Origin: Phoronis australis
Taxonomy: Eukaryota; Phoronida; Phoronidae
NCBI GenBank assembly: GCA_002633005.1
Contig: NMRA01000285.1
Span: forward strand, 410,427-474,426
DNA length: 64,000 bases
Direction of reading: 5' to 3'
Shown here: positions 30,952 to 43,800 of the stretch, one piece after another
How positions within the stretch are numbered: position 1 is the first letter of the stretch
How the letters are laid out: every line of letters begins with the position of its first letter
Program-made: the position numbers and the translations under genes
Notes under the pieces: model-generated
What the model saw: only the letters and a program-made list of their open reading frames with translations
What the model was told of the DNA's origin: nothing
Databases searched by the model: none

Positions 30952-33900
30952 GTAAATTCATATGTAAAATCCTTTTATAATTTGTAAAACAACAATCCTC
31001 TGAATTGGTATCTATTTTTAATGTTCCTTCTCAGCTGTCTTGGTCTTCGGAAGCTTCAGTCCAAGATCCAAGACAAGTGTCATAAATGTTTGGCGGCTAT
31101 TGTTTCGGGACACTTTTGGATCAATGTGTCTTTTCTGACACATTAGAACTTCTGAATTAGACGTTTAAGAAGATTTCGTTTATCTCTTTTGATGTACTCT
31201 TAGGCGAGTCGTATTATTTTAAGTTAACATTCTTTTGTATTCCCTTTTTGATTTCATTTTATGTCTTGGTTACCATATCTTACCTTGTAATTAGTGTCTT
31301 CCACGCTGTTGTGAGCTAATAATGATGCGTTACAGCTGTATTGCACTTAAACTTATCACTGTAGTTCTATGCTCTCAGTTATGTGTCTCATAAAACTAAA
31401 AGATTATTTAATTCAAAGAGTTTTATTTGAAGTAGAAGCTTTCCCGCTTACCTTTTGGTCAGAGGTTAAAGCAACTACTTATCTTCTGGTCAAATTGCTT
31501 TACTTGTGGCTGGTTTGTCTCAAGTATTGTGCATGTATGCAGGTACATTTGAATTCACAGAGATATAGCTGCAACTTTGAACAGGTGCATGGGCCTAAGT
31601 ATGGTCATGTACTTTGTTTTATTCGTTCGTCAGGTGTACAGAGATATCATCGGTATGCCCTCTGCTGACAAATATTAGGATTAGATGGTATTGTCGAGAG
31701 ACAAGAACATTAATGCATTCTGAGAACTGTTGTGACACATCTATGCTGTTGTATTCGGTTTCTTGGGAGATTAGGTGCATATCCCACGTAATGTGCGTTT
31801 GGTGTAGAATGTGTCGTGTCGTGATATTGGTTTCATGTGAAATGTAATATTTTTTTAATTAACTTTATTCTATATAATGTTAGGATTAGGTCATATTGAT
31901 GATTGTTTGCATTCTAAGAGCTGTTGTGATGCATATCTATGTAAAGATTTATAGCTTTATGGTTTAGATTTGTTACTTTATGCTGCTGTATTCTGTTTCT
32001 GTCGAGAGATAAAATGCATATCTCACTGTAAAATACGTTTGGCATAAAATATGTCATGTCATATTGGTTTCACGTGGAATGCATTGCAATATTTATCTCT
32101 ATTAATTAAAACCTCATTTTACTAAAAGTATTTGGTTTCTGTAAAACACACTAGTCTAGTTAAATTGACTTTAAACACCCCTTCCATCTCCAACACCATA
32201 TTTTGAATTAGACCACTTTATACAAAACTAGTCTCAAGTTTTCCTCAGTCAAACTGGACGCAATTTCAGGCTTGTAAAAACTAATAGTTTGTTATTGCTT
32301 GCGACAAAGCTCTGTGAGTTGGTTTGTCATGGCATGTCATGTAATGTGCTTAGCATGTTCTCACAGAATAACAAACTATCAGTTCTTTACAACCGAGAAA
32401 TCACTTCTCACTTGTCAGCGAGTCATGTACTGAGACCAATTATATTGTCATTCAGTGATCTAAAGTTTATTTCTTGGATGAGACGCTCAGTATATAGCAG
32501 CTTTAAGGTTTCCTTCAAGTGTTCTGAAATAAAATTTTTGCTTTTAGCATTTTTAAATGCTAATTCACCCACTTGATAGAAATGATGAAAACAAGAAAAC
32601 AGTCCAGTATGCTATCTAAAATTTTAATCTTACAAAACAGGGAAAAACAAAAAAACACTGATTCCACAATAACGTACAACACGTGGTTGTTCCTCAGTTA
32701 GATGACACACGGTCAACAGAAAGTACGTCAAATCACTGCATGTAACTGTTTCAAGAACATCAGCAATATAAAATACCAGTCGTCTAAATTCAAACTGAAA
32801 ACTGACCTATAGCATAGCAACTGTCAATTGACATTTGAATCCCTAATCTGAATAATCTGAATCTAGTCTCGAGTTCTGAGATTAGAACCTGGGTCAGAAT
32901 CTGAAGTAAAAAAATAAGACTCCTGGTGCATAAAGCTTTCCTATCACAATGGCGCATAGGTCTTCATCACATCTTAAGACAGTGACAAGACTTGTGTGAG
33001 ATTTCTGAACAAATTCAAAGCCTTAGTCGTTGTTTACACTGAAAATCTAAATCATCACTAGAGTACACTTATTTAGTTAATAGTAGGATATAACGTGCCC
33101 GCATATCCAGCTGTTGTCCTTTTTGTTCCTACAAGTACTACAAGCCTTTGAATGAACCGCAATGTTTCTCAGGCAAAGTCTTCATGATCTCAAATTTTTT
33201 TTGATTTGGTGTTACTGGCACAAGATGACTTAACTATTAATATACTCTGCACACATGCCATAATGGTCCTCCAAGCCTCATCTGATCTTGAATGGTTTTA
33301 TCGAGATCATGTTGCTGTGTGAACATATACAGGATCACTACCATATGGAACAGCTTGGGTATTTTCGTAGCCTCAAATTTAACCTCAAAGGTGAAAGTTA
33401 TCTGTGCATGTGAGGACATCTGTCCTACAACAAGTCACGTGACTTTCTAACTGGAAAATGATTGGCTGTATGACTGAAGTTTGCACATGCACAGATAATG
33501 TACACCACCAACAGAAAATTTAGGCTAAGTATAAAAATACCCTGAGGTGCTCCAAATGGATCAGTACACGAAAGGGGTGTTTGAAATGGCTGTGACTTTT
33601 TTGAAATCTTGCAGTATCACGTCTCACAAAGTTAAGAAATGTGAAGAGGAGCATCTCAGTCATAAAACAGACTACAAAATGTTCTTCTGTTCTTTTCAAG
33701 ACTAATCGTAGACACAGTCAACAAAGGTCACGGTCTACCCCACCATCTCGCTATGAAAAGGCAGCATCAAAACCCTCGGACTCCCTCTATTGGATGCAGC
33801 TGGAAAAAACAAAAGGCAGATGTCATTTCAGGCATTAGCAATTATAACATTTTATGATCTACCACGGAGACTTTCATCCACGTTTTATCAGTATCTATTC

Positions 33901-35143
33901 CATGGTTCTGTTCTCCAGAATTTATAGTTACTCAGATGCACACGGTAAACCTCTATTCAAAACCCCATTAGTATTTGCACACCAGCTTTGAGATAACAAC
34001 TGTCTAAGCTAATCAGCGATCATTTAAATAAGTCACCAGAAACAAATGACCATATCAAAGTTGAATATATTTACACTTCATTCAGACATGAAATTTTTAC
34101 AAAATGACAGATAGGATCTCTGACGAGAGGGCATATCAACTGTTTAAGATGAGCATTCACGAATTCATGAGAAGGCAAACAGAAAGAGCTTTGATAAGAA
34201 AGTAAATCAGCCAATTAAGATGAGTGTTCACAAATGACATCCCATCAGCCTTCTTAAGAGTTCTAAGCATGACGTTAACGTACAAAATGCAAATAATCTG
34301 ACAAATCACGTGTGATCTCCATGGACACACAGAGCCTGAATACAAGTCACGTGATTGGAATGGAAAATTCACACAGGAAGAAGGCAGATCTGCCAGCTGA
34401 GTTGGGAGGCAGGTAAGGTGTCTGTCGAGCGTTCACATGTGAGTTTTTTTCAGAGCCAGAGCAGACGTCCACCTTGCCTTGTGATCAGATGACCCAAGAC
34501 ACTATATCAGCAAGATGGCATTGCTGAAGTGAACTTTTAACATCTTGCTGCGGCAGTTCATTCATTAAGTTTTGTTCGAGAAATAAAAGTTGAATTAATA
34601 TCCTGTCACAATCACACTGTACATTCTGTCTTTCTTCCTGTTGTTTTTAACATCTGGGTTCGTGGTCTAGTCTTTGTACTAACATAGAATTATTTATATT
34701 CCCCCTTCTACTTTTGTACATACCCAATACAATTGTCTATTTTTAAGTTGTCGAGTATACAAAGGTTTGTGCAAACAAGTGCCAAGTCCAGGTTCGCTCA
34801 TGAGGTTTAGAGTTCAAACTCAAACTTACAAAATTAACGGGGTCACCACAGGCAAACTAGGACAAGACATCATATCCATAAACCATCATACTTCAGCAAA
34901 AGATAAGGGACACCTATCCAGTGTTCATACTAAAGTACAACTGAAAATGTCAAAAATAATTTACAGTACAAAGTTTGGACAATGGGATCTGACCACACCC
35001 AACAGATTTCTACTCCAATCACTTGAAGGCATAAACTTTCTGACCACACCTATTCAATCTGCCCTCCAATCACCTACAACTTGTGCAATCTGGTCACACA
35101 CATTCAACCACTCCTCCAATCACCTGCTAACGCATGACCACAC
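30952..35143. other. Copine 3' flank and convergent intergenic region
   Basis: No coding exon seen. The copine 3' UTR starts here. AATAAA at 32528-32533 is one possible poly(A) signal, but several AT-rich alternatives exist. Two related stretches near 31680-31850 and 31880-32090 share AATATTAGGATTAG-like, CTGTTGTGA and TATCTCAC...GTAAA words and look like an old local duplication. The right part may be 3' UTR of the candidate minus-strand gene ending at 35144. Confidence 0.55.
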
Positions 35144-37894
35144 CTACTCATCGCCTTCTGCAATTACATACCAATCATTATTGCTACCATTGTCACTGTT
35201 GTAGTCATCCATGTAGTCCGAGTCATGGTAGAAATCTTCGAAATACTCATCATCAGATTCATCTCCAGCTAAAAAAAACATAAGATACGTCTCCAGCTAA
35301 ACAAACACAAGACACGTCTCCAGCTAAACAAACATAAGACACGTCTCCAGCTAAACAAACACAAGACACATCAAACTATGGGTACATTTAAGGTTACAAG
35401 TCTGTGTTTTTAGCTAAATATCTACAATAACTTCAACTTGGTAAAAGAACGTTATTTTCTGAAATTAGAAAGCCTGTGGAATTTGATATTTGACTTAATA
35501 GCCATCTGTCATTAATTGGGTCACATGGCCATGTCCTAATTAGCAAAATTTAGCAAAAAAGAAAGGTGCATTGATACCAAAACAATGGCATCAATAAAAT
35601 TAACAAAATTTCATTTGATATATTTAAATAATCCAGATGAAATCTCAAAAACCATGTTAATTTTCTAAATTATCCTTTCGCTTCATGCAATTTATGACTT
35701 CTTTCACAAAAATCATGTAAATCTTATATTTTTCAATACCACTCAGGCAAAAGTGGATATACACCCACCGTGTGCATCGCAAACATCAAAGACATAAAAG
35801 GCTGCTCATCTTTCATGTTTCCTTGTGAACGAGCAACACTCTGGTAAAACCAAAATTACATGTAAGGGTAAGCGCGCCCAATACCTTAAAAATTAAAGCC
35901 TTCTTCCAAATAATACAAGAGCAACGCAGAGCATTGAAATGCACCCACGAATGCATCGCAAATGTGCTTTAAGGGTGGCAAACCAGTAGTCAGATCTGTC
36001 CGAAAGTCGTCATCCTCCGTCATTAACATCATATAAATACACTTACTAAATTTAGTAAAGATCCTCCGAACGGTTTAGGAGATACAGGCATGGGCGCAAA
36101 AAAAACAAAACTGCCACTAGGAGGTGACACAGTGGTCGAAGTCATCGGAAAATCATCGTCAGCTGTCCACTTCATAGTAAGAACATACATGCTAATTTTC
36201 ACAATCATCCTTTGAGTGGTTTGATTGATAGAGGGGTGAACGCAAAAAAAATCTTAAAGAGTAAAAATGGCCACTAGGTGGCGCAAACTATGTCGAACCC
36301 ATCCGAAAACGGGAGGATAGCGTCATCTCACTAATAAGTGCCTATACACAAAATTTTATGAAAATCTGTTCAAGACTTTTGAAGATACAGACGAGGTAAA
36401 CGTAAAAACTAAAATTGCCACAAGGAGGCACACCAGTAGTCGGTTCCGTCCGAAAGTTCGCTCACGCCGTCCCATCCATGGAAGAAACACATTGTGCAAA
36501 ATCTCATGAACATACGTCAAGGCATTTGGAGATAGAGCAATGGACGCCGGACGGACTGATGGAGATGACAGCATAATGCGTCCACATATAAATATGTGGG
36601 CGCATAAAAAACATTTGCTGAATCTCACAAGCAGGGATTAAGATGGGTGTAAAATAAAAATTAAAGTAAATAACTGCTAAATAATACAAAAAAATACCTA
36701 ATTATCTAATGAAGTTCACAAACATCAGGATTAAGATAAGGGAGCATAACAAGCTAGAATGTATATTTCTGTTTTCAAGATACGTATTTTGCCCTTAAAG
36801 GCAAAGGCAACCTTTTTATGTCATTTTTAACGAAAATAAGGTTCGTTGATTATCCCAGACATATTTTTCAGTTAATTACAGCTTTTTGGTAATTTAAACA
36901 ATTTCTCGCCCTCTACTCCGGAAGTGACGTTTTGGGAGGCAAGAATTTCTCGCCAATTTATTTTTATACAGTCTGACTGTGAGAGCTGCCGAGTTAGTTA
37001 TTGTTCTATCTCGGTTGTGACAAGCTCGGACGTCGTTTGCTTTTGTTTACCAGTCAGTCAACATGCCGCAATGTTGCTGCGTACCGGGATGTACTCACTA
37101 TCGTCTCACAGACAGAGGAAAAACATTCCCACTAGCCCGAGTGTCTCGTGACACACTCCCACTGGATAGTGACCTGAGCACACAAACTGCTTACAACACG
37201 CCGTGTGACTCCCTCGCCACATACCTGGCACCTTCTAAATAACCCCAATACTTTAGACAAGTCCACAATAAACTTATCAAAGTTTGGCTTACCGATCTGT
37301 TCATTGAACAACGAACTGTCTTGTTCACTGGGTGTCGAACTGGGCCTGTATTCACTCCCACTACTCAACATCGCAGCAGGGCTGCTTACAGGCTCTCAGC
37401 GATAAAGAGTACATCCCGGTATGCAGCAACAGTGTGGCATGTTGACCGACTCATAAACAACAACAAACGACGAGCGAACTTATCACAACCGAGGTAGAAC
37501 AATGACTGACTCGACGGCGCTCACAGTCAGACTATATGAAAAGAAATGGGTGCGAAATTCCTGCCTCCCAAAACGTAACTTCCGGAGTAGACAACGAATA
37601 ATTAATTAGATAACGAAAAGCTAGAAGTGAAAAATATGTCTGGGATAACCAACGAACCCTATTTTTCCTAAAAATGACATGAAAAAAAGTTGCCTTCGCC
37701 TTTAAATTCATGGCACAACATAATACTAAGTACATACACCAGTCATCTTCTTCCTCCCACAGCTGATCCGAATCCTTAACGGGTATATATGGCTGGCAAG
37801 CTTCACAATGGGGACACTGGGGTGGGCAGGTGAGCAGAGAAGATGGCAGAGTTATCACCACAGGAATACTGGAGTCACTGAACTCCATTGGAGA
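35144..37894 (-). CDS. Candidate C-terminal two exons of an unrecognised acidic protein (partial)
   Basis: Exon 37738-37894 (minus) has a TTTCTAG acceptor and a GTATGT donor and reads SPMEFSDSSIPVVITLPSSL, then a Cys-rich CPPQCPHCEAC and DSDQLWEEEDDW. Joined in phase (T then CT) to exon 35144-35268, it continues SGDESDDEYFEDFYHDSDYM with an Asp/Asn-rich tail and a TAG. The acceptor of the last exon is preceded by a T tract. I do not recognise the family. The CxxxCxxC cluster could bind zinc, and the tail is strongly acidic. Upstream exons were not found. The first of these exons is present again at about 39328-39484 in the falsely duplicated block, with an identical translation. A real gene is likely but not proven. 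Confidence 0.45.
35262..35371. repeat. Minisatellite, 27-28-bp unit, that includes a splice acceptor
   Basis: Four units of CTCCAGCTAAACAAACACAA followed by GACACGT. On the minus strand each unit reads TTGTTTAGCTGGAG, the same arrangement as the acceptor and first bases (TTTTTTTTAG, CTGGAGA) of the candidate exon 35144-35268. That exon border is the first unit of the array. Confidence 0.85.
35940..36570 (-). repeat. Dispersed repeat, reverse-oriented copy of the 58.5-61-kb family
   Basis: On the minus strand it contains the family hallmarks: TAGTGGC(A/C)NTTTT-like words next to GGCGCC/GTGC, CTCCTAAACCGTT, ATCTTTACTAAATTTAGTAA and TGTTCTTACTATGAAGTGGA. There are about one and a half higher-order units. 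Confidence 0.6.
36799..37701. mobile_element. Fold-back TTAA element whose two arms both carry a THAP start exon
   Basis: 903 bp flanked by TTAA (36795-36798 and 37702-37705). Left arm 36799-37095 and right arm 37408-37701 are imperfect inverted repeats of about 295 bp, starting AGGCAAAGGCAAC and AGGCGAAGGCAAC. Each arm contains upstream sequence and a THAP start: [16 protein letters not shown] on the plus strand from 37063, and MPHCCCIPGCTLYR then a stop on the minus strand. The 312-base loop on the minus strand reads KPNFDKFIVDLSKVLGLFRR with CQVC after it, resembling a Cys-containing segment I associate with THAP transposon proteins. No complete transposase remains. It is related to the insertion at 3281-3735. 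I infer a non-autonomous Kolobok-like derivative. Confidence 0.75.
37063..37242 (+). pseudogene. Short chimeric THAP-start ORF in the fold-back element
   Basis: 59 codons: [20 protein letters not shown] and TFPLARVSRDTLPL, then unrelated residues to a TAA. The first Cys pair of a THAP finger is kept, but the rest of the domain (FP/W region and closing C-x-x-H) is replaced by loop sequence. It should not fold as a THAP finger. A second copy lies at 38657-38836 in the duplicated block. Confidence 0.6.
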
Positions 37895-38392
37895 CTAGAA
37901 ATAGAAATGATGGGTATTAACGCACAGAATATTATTTTTTTTTCAAAGATTTTTTTTAACCAGCACTTACTCCAAACTGTCTGGTGCTTAAACAACGAGA
38001 CCAACTTTTCAGACTTTAGAGTTGAGCCCGCTTTCATAAACAAGGACTAATTATAAATAACCATTACGTCACTGATGATGTTAGACGCAATATTCACCAT
38101 TTCTCATANGTCAAGGCATTTGGAGATAGAGCAATGGACGCCGGACGGACTGATGGAGATGACAGCATAATGCGTCCACATATAAATATGTGGGCGCATA
38201 AAAAACATTTGCTGAATCTCACAAGCAGGGATTAAGATGGGTGTAAAATAAAAATTAAAGTAAATAACTGCTAAATAATACAAAAAAATACCTAATTATC
38301 TAATGAAGTTCACAAACATCAGGATTAAGATAAGGGAGCATAACAAGCTAGAATGTATATTTCTGTTTTCAAGATACGTATTTTGCCCTTAA

Positions 38393-39294
38393 AGGCAAAG
38401 GCAACCTTTTTATGTCATTTTTAACGAAAATAAGGTTCGTTGATTATCCCAGACATATTTTTCAGTTAATTACAGCTTTTTGGTAATTTAAACAATTTCT
38501 CGCCCTCTACTCCGGAAGTGACGTTTTGGGAGGCAAGAATTTCTCGCCAATTTATTTTTATACAGTCTGACTGTGAGAGCTGCCGAGTTAGTTATTGTTC
38601 TATCTCGGTTGTGACAAGCTCGGACGTCGTTTGCTTTTGTTTACCAGTCAGTCAACATGCCGCAATGTTGCTGCGTACCGGGATGTACTCACTATCGTCT
38701 CACAGACAGAGGAAAAACATTCCCACTAGCCCGAGTGTCTCGTGACACACTCCCACTGGATAGTGACCTGAGCACACAAACTGCTTACAACACGCCGTGT
38801 GACTCCCTCGCCACATACCTGGCACCTTCTAAATAACCCCAATACTTTAGACAAGTCCACAATAAACTTATCAAAGTTTGGCTTACCGATCTGTTCATTG
38901 AACAACGAACTGTCTTGTTCACTGGGTGTCGAACTGGGCCTGTATTCACTCCCACTACTCAACATCGCAGCAGGGCTGCTTACAGGCTCTCAGCGATAAA
39001 GAGTACATCCCGGTATGCAGCAACAGTGTGGCATGTTGACCGACTCATAAACAACAACAAACGACGAGCGAACTTATCACAACCGAAGTAGAACAATGAC
39101 TGACTCGACGGCGCTCATAGTCAGACTATATGAAAAGAAATGAGTGCGAAATTCCTGCCTCCCAAAACGTCACTTCCGGAATAGACAACAAATAATTAAT
39201 TAGATAACGAAGAGCTACAAGTGAAAAATATGTCTGGGATAACCAACGAACCCTATTTTTCCTAAAAATGACATGAAAAAAGTTGCCTTCGCCT
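38393..39294. mobile_element. Second (probably allelic) copy of the fold-back THAP element
   Basis: Same termini, TTAA flanks (right one at 39295-39298), arms and loop as 36799-37701, with very few differences. It has the same unique flank (ATTCATGGCACAACATAATA), so it is the same insertion and not an independent one. Confidence 0.75.
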
Positions 39295-40883
39295 TTAAAT
39301 TCATGGCACAACATAATACTAAGTACATACACCAGTCATCTTCTTCCTCCCACAGCTGATCCGAATCCTTAACGGGTATATATGGCTGGCAAGCTTCACA
39401 ATGGGGACACTGGGGTGGACAGGTGAGCAGAGAAGATGGCAGAGTTATCACCACGGGAATACTGGAGTCACTGAACTCCATTGGAGACTAGAAATAGAAA
39501 TGATGAAACACTGATATGTTAGAAATAGGGAACACCCTTTAGACCCTCACACATAAAAAGGCTTTCGTTTCCTGACAGCTTGTGGGGATAAAATTATTTT
39601 CATTTTCCGTGTTTAACTTTTCCACGCTAAGTAAGCTTTAAGTGATTATGCCAACTGCTGCAAAATGCTTCAACTCCGTAATACGTAATGTGGCTGACAT
39701 AACGATGATTGCTGTTTGACCTTCTTACATGACTTTTCGTCAGTTTTCCATGCACTAAAACTATCTTTCTCTAGGGTATTCATTTCAATGACAAGGGTTA
39801 GTGTGAATCATGTCCAACAGAAATTGCTGGTAGTTGCGATGTACCGAACACATAAGATCATGTTTAATACATATCCTCATTTGTCAACGTGAATATTTGA
39901 CAAGTGACTGAGCTAACCAAGCCCGTGAAATTTCTATGAATTATCAGCCTTAAACATCAATTCTACGTTGGCTGACCAGTCAAGATCACTATATACTCAC
40001 TTAAAACTAATGTCATTTGTGGTTGAAAGTATGTTAACAATGTGCGGTAGGGTTGCGTATTAACGCACAGAACATTATTTTTTCCAAATATTTTTTTAAC
40101 CAGCACTTATTCCAAACTGGTGCTTAAACAACGAGACCAGCTTTTCAGACTTAACAGTTGAGCCCGCTTTCATAAACAAGTAAATAAACAAGGACTAATT
40201 ATAAATAACCATTACATCACTCATGGTTTTAGACCCTTGCAACCACGTTCATTCCACGCAATATTCACCATTTCTCATGTGCTGTTAGAATTATATAAAG
40301 TAAGGAACATCACACAATCGAAGGGAAATGAACTTTGTATTGAACGAGTTTGCTTGCAACGCATCTATTCATTATTTTCCGCGCATTACATTGACTTAAA
40401 TTTCGTTACGAGTAGGTGGTGCACCATCCAGTAAAACAGTGAAATGCATTATTGGAACAGTTGTTATATTAATTAGTCTTGAATTACTCCCCTGGCGCTC
40501 ATTTGAGGCCTGGCCAATATTTAACGGTGGTGTTTTTAATTGTCGTCTACCCGTACTGAAACTTGTTGAAGAATTGGTGCTAAAACGCGAAACAATGGCA
40601 GTCAATTATAATCTTCAATGAACACAGTAGTTTTCCAAGAAAAGTTTGACGAATTTTAAAGAAATCTGCATTACATCATGGACGTTATGTCGGAAATCCA
40701 AGACAAAAAATGACGATAAAAACTTTGAAAATCAACTGAAAAATATTTCCTTTAAAGTTTTGCTGATTCTTGACCAGGAAAAATACTGTAGATGAAATCG
40801 CACTCGATTTCACTCAGCATTTTGATAGATTTCATAAAAGTTTATGATTTTCAATGTCATGGTTAATTTTATTTTTCTGAAAA

Positions 40884-43800
40884 CTACAACTTTTTGGCTG
40901 GTACCTGAGGAATGTCTTCCCAATGTCTCTTCCTAAAACAGAACTTCATGGGCTGCCTGGGAGGAGGAACAGATGAAAGAGAACCAGTGCTGGGCGCTAC
41001 ACGTTTAGCAGCACTGAATGCATGGATGTCCATGTCGTACACGCACGACATGGCACTTGATCGGAAGTGTGAGTCCTTAGGACACGGCACCGTGTAACGA
41101 GACGTTCTCCATTTCCGTGTCGCTAGTGTGAACACAGCTGAGCGCCTGCCTCCAAACGAATGTACGTAGACCTTTCCCTGAGTGTCACTGTAGACAAGTG
41201 GGCCAAACTGGGCACCGTCAGAGCAGTTCACAGTCTCGCCAGTAACTACGTTATAGCAAACACACACTGGTGTCACCTTGTGCTCGCCGAGTCTACTAAA
41301 ATTGTTAGCGAGTAAAAAGATGACCTTGTCTTGCACAGCGCAAGCGCAAAGATTGTCCAAAAAGGAATCCTTCTCTGGAATGTGATCTACAAAGATGCAC
41401 TTATAGCTTAGGTCAGGACGCGTTGGAAACATGCGTATAAACACACGACTGTCGCTACCATCCCATTGATGTCTTTGACCCACATACCCTATCATGCAAA
41501 TGTATCCAGCACATGACACGACTAATTTGTGTTGGTAAAGATGGATCTGAGAGAACGCCTCGTTCACTTTATCCAATGCCACTCTGTCCCAACAATGTTT
41601 CTTTTGATTCAACTTCAGCAGTCTTGCCCCAGCCTTGTAACCATCTTCTTCTTGTACTAGGTAGAGCTCATTGTTGATGACTGCACTGGCGTACCCCGAC
41701 CTAAAGCCATGAGTGTGTTTCTGCTCCATAAATGGAAGTCGTACCCATCGTTTCTCCGCCATGATGTACGCATAGTGTTTAGACGACCGGCGAATGCCGC
41801 AAAACACGATAACATCTTTAGTATTCTTATCAGGGTCTATTTTACCCTTGCTTACTCTCCCTTCGTACTTTTTGATGAGCTCCGAACAGACTTTGCTCTC
41901 AGCAACCAGACTCTCTTCCTTGAACTTAGCCATTTCGGATGTTTTTATGAAGTCCATGTTGAGTGCTGCCACCAGCTGGTCAAGGTAAACTGCTCGACTT
42001 TCTGGCTCATGTTTCACCCAGCGTAGGATCAGGTCAAAGAACCTGACGGGCGTGTAATAACTCAGCATTTCATCCTCAACAAAGCTGAGCAAGGTGTCAA
42101 AGGGCACCGTCATGATCTCTGGCTGCTGGGCAACTTTGATGAACGAAGCGTAAAGACACTTCTGTGCCTCCTTGTAGAGCTGCTCTAGATTGTATAGGTT
42201 GGCCAAAGAGCACATATGGAGACAATTGTCAATATTCACACCATCCTCACACAGCTGGCTAGCACATGTTTTCTTCAAATTCTCTAACTGAAGGTAGTCC
42301 GCAAGTTTCAGCACGGCCTCAGCACAGCTACTCAGTCCTTCATAACGACCGGTGTAGATGTACCGCAACACGAACTTGACGGACACCAAATCTGAGAAGT
42401 TGAGCTCAACTTTACCTGCGAACAGAAATAGAAATGGACAGTTTCCAAGTCCTAAAACCAATACAATGAATCTTCAAAGTCAAACTTGTTTTTCTTATCA
42501 TTACAGAGATCAAATTTGCCTGTATAAATACTGGATCCAGGCTTCCCACAGTCTGACTAATGTATTCTGTGGATCGCGACCAGTAACAGAGAAATGGCAG
42601 GTTTCAAAGTTAACTATGTGACATTAAACTAATCCCCTTTTAAATTACCTACTCAGATGCCTTAGGTGGGGATTCGTTTTTCTGGGTTACCATAGTGATA
42701 TACATGTTGTAGTAGGGAACATTAAACACTAGAAAACGCGGTATTTAATTCACATTAGCAACACGATCGAAATCATACAAGCAAAACATAACAGGTGACA
42801 GAGGAACAACACGTGGTGAAAAAAATGTAGAAAATAACAAGACTTTTCAGTGTTACCTGACGTTTTCTCAACCATGCCACTACTGTAGAGGGACTGGAAA
42901 TATGGGCACGCCATCAACACGCACCAGTGAGCTTTAACTTCCTGAAAATACAGCTCAGTCAGTAGTCAATGCAGTACAACTACTCTGTCCACACTGCAGT
43001 GTCCTTCATAATGGACAAATCATACTCGATGGAAATCAATCTCAAGTAACTAACAAATTGAGAAATTACTCAGAAAACCAGGGAGAGGTGTCAGACCATG
43101 CACTCATGAAAAGAAATCTTTAAGAAGTTGATCAGTGGGAATTTACCATCGACCAATTTGAGTTCTGGTAACTCATCACCTATTTAGCAAATAGGATAAT
43201 ATAGTGAACAAGTACAATAGGGCATTCCCGCATTACATGGAACTCTCCTTTGTCCTGGAGATAAGAAAGCGGAAGACCCCGTTTCGGAAATCAGGGCCCA
43301 TTTTCGTTGATGTCGGAAAGGCAAAGAATTTCAGATTACGCATTCACGGATATTTGCCCAGTTTATCAAACTTTTTCACGTCGGATGGGCAGCCCACAGC
43401 ACAGCAGTAATACGTTGTTGACATTGGAAGGAGTATAGTCATGCAGCCAAGAAAAACTTGTAAAGAATCAGACAATAACAAATAACAAGTTAACTCCAGT
43501 GGCACAAAAACGAGGCAGCAAATGTGAATGGCGGATATTTACAGCATTATGGGTAAATACAGCATTCTGGGTAAATACAGCAAGATTCGAGTGTCGCTGT
43601 GTAATCCGGTCCTTATATTCTGCGAAGTTTCTCTTTGACAACAAAAATACAATTACTTACTTTAATAGGGAAATTTTAATTAATATTGGCATGTTGATTA
43701 CCAGTAGTTCCATGCACATGCCATAAACAATATTTGGAAATAAAGCTTTTCCAACTTGTTGTACCGAGCCAAGCATGCCATGGCATCTATTCTGAACTAG

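Larger units (their letters stand above)
36516..40279. repeat. Near-identical blocks around the single N at 38109 (likely unmerged haplotypes)
   Basis: Block 36516-38108 ends at the N. Block 38110-40279 repeats it with only scattered differences plus an extra stretch of about 550 bases (near 39508-40056) missing from the first block. Both contain the fold-back THAP element and the Cys-rich candidate exon. The second block starts at the base homologous to 36516, and the last bases before the N (ATTCACCATTTCTCAT) recur at about 40261-40276. This is the pattern of two overlapping allelic contigs placed end to end. Confidence 0.8.

Noticed and set aside
40396-40605. 69-codon minus-strand ORF between the BTB-kelch stop and the duplicated block
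   Set aside because: Low-complexity Ser/Thr start, no splice borders, no similarity recognised.
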